This document shows positions 14,886-17,595 of a stretch of 17,595 nt of DNA, piece after piece. The notes below the pieces were generated by a model. That model searched no databases, was not told the origin of the DNA, and saw only the letters and a list, made by a program, of their open reading frames with translations. Numbering within the stretch: the stretch's first letter is position 1; each line of letters begins with the position of its first letter. The DNA lies in the NCBI GenBank assembly GCA_023228725.1, contig JALOAQ010000060.1:1-17595 (forward strand), in the 5' to 3' direction. The stretch is from Bacteroidales bacterium. Lineage in GTDB: Bacteria > Bacteroidota > Bacteroidia > Bacteroidales > ML635J-15. Made by a program: the position numbers and the translations under genes.

Positions 14886-15770
14886 TTATTTGCTGGCCAA
14901 CTGGTGTTTCTCTAAAATGTTATTTGCCATTTTAACCATTGGAGGCCCAATAAATTTATTGTCTTTTACAGCAACACCTTTACCAAGTGCGATAGCTTCT
15001 TCTGATAATTGTAGCATCTCTTTTGCCCAATTTAATTCGTCTTCTGAGGGAGAATAATATTGATGTACTAAGGGGAGTTCTTTTGGATTTAATACGAGCA
15101 TACCTTCAAATCCTAAGTTTCTTCCAATGATCAGGTTCTTTTCCAGGTCATCTAAGTCATGAACACGTATATGAACGGTGTCGATTGGTATAACATTATT
15201 CGCTTTCGCTCCCATGGCAATCATGGATCGGGCAGAAAAAATGCTTTGTCCTTCTAGGTCGTGTTTTCCGCCTAATTCAGTCATATAATCTTCGCATCCA
15301 AAGGCGACTGCAACTAAGCGTTCTGGGCAAGCTGTGCAAATCTCTTGTATGTTCATTACGGCTCCTGGGGTTTCAATCAATGCTATGATTTTGAAAGTGT
15401 GTTTTGGGATTTTCTTTTCGTATTCAATTGTTTCTAATAATTTCCCGAAAAAATAAATATCTTCGCCTTTTTTAGCTTTCGGATACATAAACCCTTCAAT
15501 CCCAGGAATTGTGAGTTGATACACGTCTTGTAATAAATGTCCACTTTCTCTATCATTCACTCTAGGAAAAACAATTTTTCCTTCAAATTTCCCTTCCTGA
15601 GAATACTTTTTAATGTTATCTCTTGCTATCTGTTTGTTTTCTAATGGCTGCACAGAATCCTCTATATCAAGTAATAGTACATCCGCATCTCTAAGAAGCG
15701 CACTTTCCATTAATTTATTATTGTGTGCAGGAACAAACATCAAACTGCGCATTAAATAATTATTCGGCAT
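14886..15770 (-). CDS. HpcH/HpaI aldolase / CitE-like acyl-CoA lyase
   Basis: TIM-barrel lyase of the CitE-like family, which cleaves or forms C-C bonds between an acyl-CoA and a 2-keto acid such as glyoxylate or pyruvate. Conserved sites are present: R8 in MRSLMFVPA, LLDIEDSV at 33-40, R70 and N72 in VFPRVND, metal ligand E133 in LIETPGAV and D161 in FGCEDYM, and YYSPSEDELNWA (238-249) near the end. The 294-residue length is normal. A second possible start is M7, directly before RSLMFVP. It overlaps the MaoC gene by 11 bases. No other citrate lyase subunits are present, so citrate fermentation is not its role. The pairing with MaoC resembles citramalyl-CoA or methylmalyl-CoA lyase pathways. 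Confidence 0.85.
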   Translation of the reverse strand: MPNNYLMRSLMFVPAHNNKLMESALLRDADVLLLDIEDSVQPLENKQIARDNIKKYSQEGKFEGKIVFPRVNDRESGHLLQDVYQLTIPGIEGFMYPKAKKGEDIYFFGKLLETIEYEKKIPKHTFKIIALIETPGAVMNIQEICTACPERLVAVAFGCEDYMTELGGKHDLEGQSIFSARSMIAMGAKANNVIPIDTVHIRVHDLDDLEKNLIIGRNLGFEGMLVLNPKELPLVHQYYSPSEDELNWAKEMLQLSEEAIALGKGVAVKDNKFIGPPMVKMANNILEKHQLASK

Positions 15771-16227
15771 AATTTCTTTTTTTGATTAATACATTTCTTC
15801 TAAAACTTATAACATCCTCTCCCTTTTGGTTGTACCCAATTGTTTCCACGTAAACAATACCTCTATCAGTTTTACTTTTAGATTCTCTTTTACTTATTAT
15901 TTTTGTTTTAGCATAAAGAGTATCATTTATGAAAACAGGACCTAAGTGCTTAACATCTTCATAACCCAGATTGGCAATTGCTTTTCCACTAATGTCAGGA
16001 ACTGTCATTCCTACAACAATTGAGAATACTAAAGTTCCAACTACCAATATTTTTCCATGCTCATTATTCTGTGCATAATCCAAATTAGTATGAACAGGAT
16101 GATGATTCATTGTTAAAAGTGAGAATAAGTTATTATCACTTTCAAATATTGTCTTGGACAGTGAATGCTTAATTTCTTCACCAACAATAAAGTCTTCAAA
16201 GTATAAACCTAAAATTGATTGCTTCAT
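15760..16227 (-). CDS. MaoC-family hydratase/dehydratase (hot-dog fold)
   Basis: Hot-dog-fold enzyme of 155 residues that would add water to, or remove it from, a 2,3-unsaturated acyl-CoA. The active-site segment FSLLTMNHHPVHTNLDYA (35-52) matches the MaoC subgroup with LTMN in place of the more common G-D-x-N-P-[ILV]-H of R-specific enoyl-CoA hydratases; H46 is kept and N41 stands where the catalytic Asp usually is. The rest (LGYEDVKHLGPVFINDTLYA at 87-106, then YNQKGEDVISFRRNVLIKK) fits the same subgroup, whose members commonly sit beside a CitE-like lyase. It starts one base after the acyltransferase stop and overlaps the lyase gene, so the three are co-translated. Confidence 0.85.
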   Translation of the reverse strand: MKQSILGLYFEDFIVGEEIKHSLSKTIFESDNNLFSLLTMNHHPVHTNLDYAQNNEHGKILVVGTLVFSIVVGMTVPDISGKAIANLGYEDVKHLGPVFINDTLYAKTKIISKRESKSKTDRGIVYVETIGYNQKGEDVISFRRNVLIKKRNYAE

Positions 16228-16228
16228 A

Positions 16229-16915
16229 TTACCGTATCACATTATTAAGTTTCTCTTTTTCAAAGGCTGGATTCCCCATCACTATTTTCTGATTCTCTAC
16301 ATTTTTAACAACATTAGATGCCATAGCAATAATGCTATTATCACCAATCTGTAAGCCATTTCTGATTGTTGAATTTAAACCAACAAAATTTTTATCGCCC
16401 ATTTTTACTCCACTTCCCAAACAAACCTCACCTGCAAAATAGTTGTTATTTCCAATTTTTGAATCATGACCTAACAAACAAAGAGAGTTTATAGTATTAA
16501 AATTCCCCATTTCAAAATTTGGATTGATAACTGTATTTGTTAATATGACATTGCCAATACCAAGTTTTGCAGATCGGGCTTGCATAACAGTAGGATGTAT
16601 AAAATTAGTGTATTTCTCTAAAGGAATATCATAGCTATAAAGTAACTTTGTTCTTTCTTCCATAACATCTGGTCTGTACAATGAGTAGATAAATTTTACG
16701 TCTTTGTGCTTTCCGTACTTTGACATTAGTTCACTTGGTGAGCATATTATTGGGAATTCATTTATCTCACTTCCTCCTGAAAGATCGTCTAGTGCTAAAC
16801 CTAAAACTTCTATTTGCTTTCCAAATCTTTCTTTAGCATCAATTATTTGTTCAGCAATAACAATTGCAGTGCCTCTTCCTCCTATTATTATTATTTTCTC
16901 CATATCTTCTGTCAC
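16229..16915 (-). CDS. PglD/NeuD-type sugar O/N-acyltransferase (left-handed beta-helix)
   Basis: Two-domain acyltransferase: residues 5-105 form a Rossmann-like domain (IIIIGGRGTA at 8-17), and 106-215 hold hexapeptide repeats such as IGNNNYFAG and MGDKNFVGL, closing with IVMGNPAFEK. The catalytic His is H150 in LLGHD. The longest frame begins with GTG, overlapping the upstream TGA; an ATG four codons later (M5, at 16903) fits the family's usual start better and is preceded by AGAAG, so M5 may be the true start. It is clearly different from the PglD-like protein at 6045-6689. Its tight coupling to MaoC and CitE-like genes suggests it transfers an acyl group other than acetyl; that is inference. 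Confidence 0.83.
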   Translation of the reverse strand: MTEDMEKIIIIGGRGTAIVIAEQIIDAKERFGKQIEVLGLALDDLSGGSEINEFPIICSPSELMSKYGKHKDVKFIYSLYRPDVMEERTKLLYSYDIPLEKYTNFIHPTVMQARSAKLGIGNVILTNTVINPNFEMGNFNTINSLCLLGHDSKIGNNNYFAGEVCLGSGVKMGDKNFVGLNSTIRNGLQIGDNSIIAMASNVVKNVENQKIVMGNPAFEKEKLNNVIR

Positions 16916-17484
16916 TTTTTCTTTAATAAACTATATATTTTTCTTAATACCTTTATCTGAGATAGTTTAATCTTAATCTTATAAATAACAACTTTATTTC
17001 TGTACTTATTAGGTGTTTTAGGATTTGTCTCAATCATTAGTTCATAAATATCCTTGTAAAAATGATTCTTTTCATAATTAGCTAGAACTTCTACATAAAG
17101 AGAATCCTTGTATTTTTGATATTTATTAAAATCAAATAAAGTAGAATATTGTTCTAATTTACCCAGTAAATCAAGTGTTATAATTGTTCTTTTACACTTT
17201 ATACACTCAGAACAATTTGGAGTTGTATCTTTTTTATAATTAGTCTCATATGCATTATTATAAATATCAGCAGCACACACATAAAGTTGTTTTTTTACCA
17301 ATTTATTATCAGCAATATATTTTATTTTTTCTACTCGACTTAAATTACCATTAGCTATGTATATATTACTATTAGTATTCGAAAGAAATGAAGTAATCAA
17401 CTGCTCATAATAATATTGATCGTATTTATTTAGTTTTATATTTTCAATTGTACTAGTTGATGATATAAAATAATCTAAGTACAT
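16912..17484 (-). CDS. N-terminally truncated CxxCxxC protein of polysaccharide loci, function unknown
   Basis: A 190-residue basic protein that I cannot assign to a named enzyme. It has C70 and a C91-x2-C94-x2-C97 cluster followed by KRT (ECIKCKRTIITLDLLGKL), then LFDFNKYQKYKDSLY. A Cys cluster like this binds metal in QueC-type ATP-dependent enzymes and recurs near the C-terminus of larger (roughly 350 to 400 residue) uncharacterised proteins in polysaccharide loci; that recollection is from memory and unverified. The N-terminus (YFISSTSTIENIK) looks like mid-protein sequence, there is an in-frame TAG 9 bases before the ATG, and the DNA just upstream carries the start of a flippase gene. 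I therefore read it as a 5'-deleted gene still in operon order (4-base overlap with the acyltransferase). Its activity is doubtful. Confidence 0.6.
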   Translation of the reverse strand: MYLDYFISSTSTIENIKLNKYDQYYYEQLITSFLSNTNSNIYIANGNLSRVEKIKYIADNKLVKKQLYVCAADIYNNAYETNYKKDTTPNCSECIKCKRTIITLDLLGKLEQYSTLFDFNKYQKYKDSLYVEVLANYEKNHFYKDIYELMIETNPKTPNKYRNKVVIYKIKIKLSQIKVLRKIYSLLKKK

Positions 17485-17582
17485 GACAAAAAACTAAAAA
17501 TTCCTATATCATCCTGAAACAAAGCGTTTAGCAAAGATGAAGCGATGTATGTTAATCCATGTTTGAATAAACTTTTAGCCAT
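17475..17582 (-). pseudogene. 5' remnant of a Wzx-like flippase gene fused to foreign sequence
   Basis: A 35-codon frame begins MAKSLFKHGLTYIASSLLNA, which closely resembles the first amphipathic segment and the start of helix 1 of Wzx/RfbX oligosaccharide flippases. After residue 20 (about 17523) the similarity ends and the frame continues LFQDDIGIFSFLSCT to a TAG. Its end overlaps the start of the CxxCxxC gene by ten bases. The simplest reading is a deletion that removed nearly all of the flippase gene and the 5' part of the next gene. The match is short, so confidence is moderate. Confidence 0.5.
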
Positions 17583-17595
17583 TTTTCCATGCTTT

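Noticed and set aside
14886..15770. Citrate lyase beta subunit for citrate fermentation
   Set aside because: No alpha or gamma subunits, ligase or citrate transporter are present; the neighbours are MaoC and an acyltransferase.
16912..17484. QueC (7-cyano-7-deazaguanine synthase)
   Set aside because: Only the Cys cluster is similar; there is no ATP-binding SGGxDS motif in the 190 residues and no queuosine genes nearby.
1..17595. tRNA or rRNA genes and insertion-sequence transposases
   Set aside because: No cloverleaf-like segment, rRNA sequence or transposase-like protein was recognised on either strand.

Overview
The window looks like a surface-polysaccharide (capsule or O-antigen) biosynthesis locus from a member of the Bacteroidota. 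All recognisable genes lie on the minus strand, so transcription runs from the right end to the left. The Bacteroidota assignment rests on four things seen here: Wzi-type outer-membrane protein, candidate promoters of the TAnnTTTG type, few Shine-Dalgarno-like leaders, and low GC. The species cannot be named from this sequence.

Right part (about 17.6 to 14.3 kb, transcribed first): the first codons of a Wzx-like flippase are joined to a 5'-truncated CxxCxxC protein. Next comes a tight set of a PglD/NeuD-type acyltransferase, a MaoC-type hydratase and a CitE-type C-C lyase, followed by the decayed C-terminal half of a ketopantoate-reductase-like gene. This set could make or process a short hydroxyacyl-CoA or unsaturated acyl-CoA that the acyltransferase attaches to an amino sugar. 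That role is inference.

Middle part (14.3 to 7.4 kb): two GT2 glycosyltransferases, an intact multi-membrane-span Wzy-like polymerase, the frameshifted remains of a second polymerase of the EpsG type, and two GT4 glycosyltransferases. These would assemble and polymerise the repeat unit. No intact flippase is present.

Left part (7.3 to 4.3 kb): a PglC-like phosphoglycosyl transferase that primes the lipid carrier, a PglD-like N-acetyltransferase and a PglE-like aminotransferase, together suggesting a bacillosamine-type first sugar. The 4,6-dehydratase (PglF/WbpM) is not in the window. A GxxExxY-family gene sits inside this module. Further left are an AbiEi/AbiEii toxin-antitoxin pair and the capsule-assembly Wzi protein.

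The intergenic DNA of the left 6 kb carries several repeat families: heptamer CCCGTAA arrays that are G-rich on the minus strand, a 222-bp-period duplication, a shared block containing GATTACACAG, and decamer-like CACTGTGTTA blocks flanking the accessory genes. The right and middle parts look more AT-rich and contain three gene remnants, which fits repeated replacement of the variable serotype-determining section between more conserved flanks.
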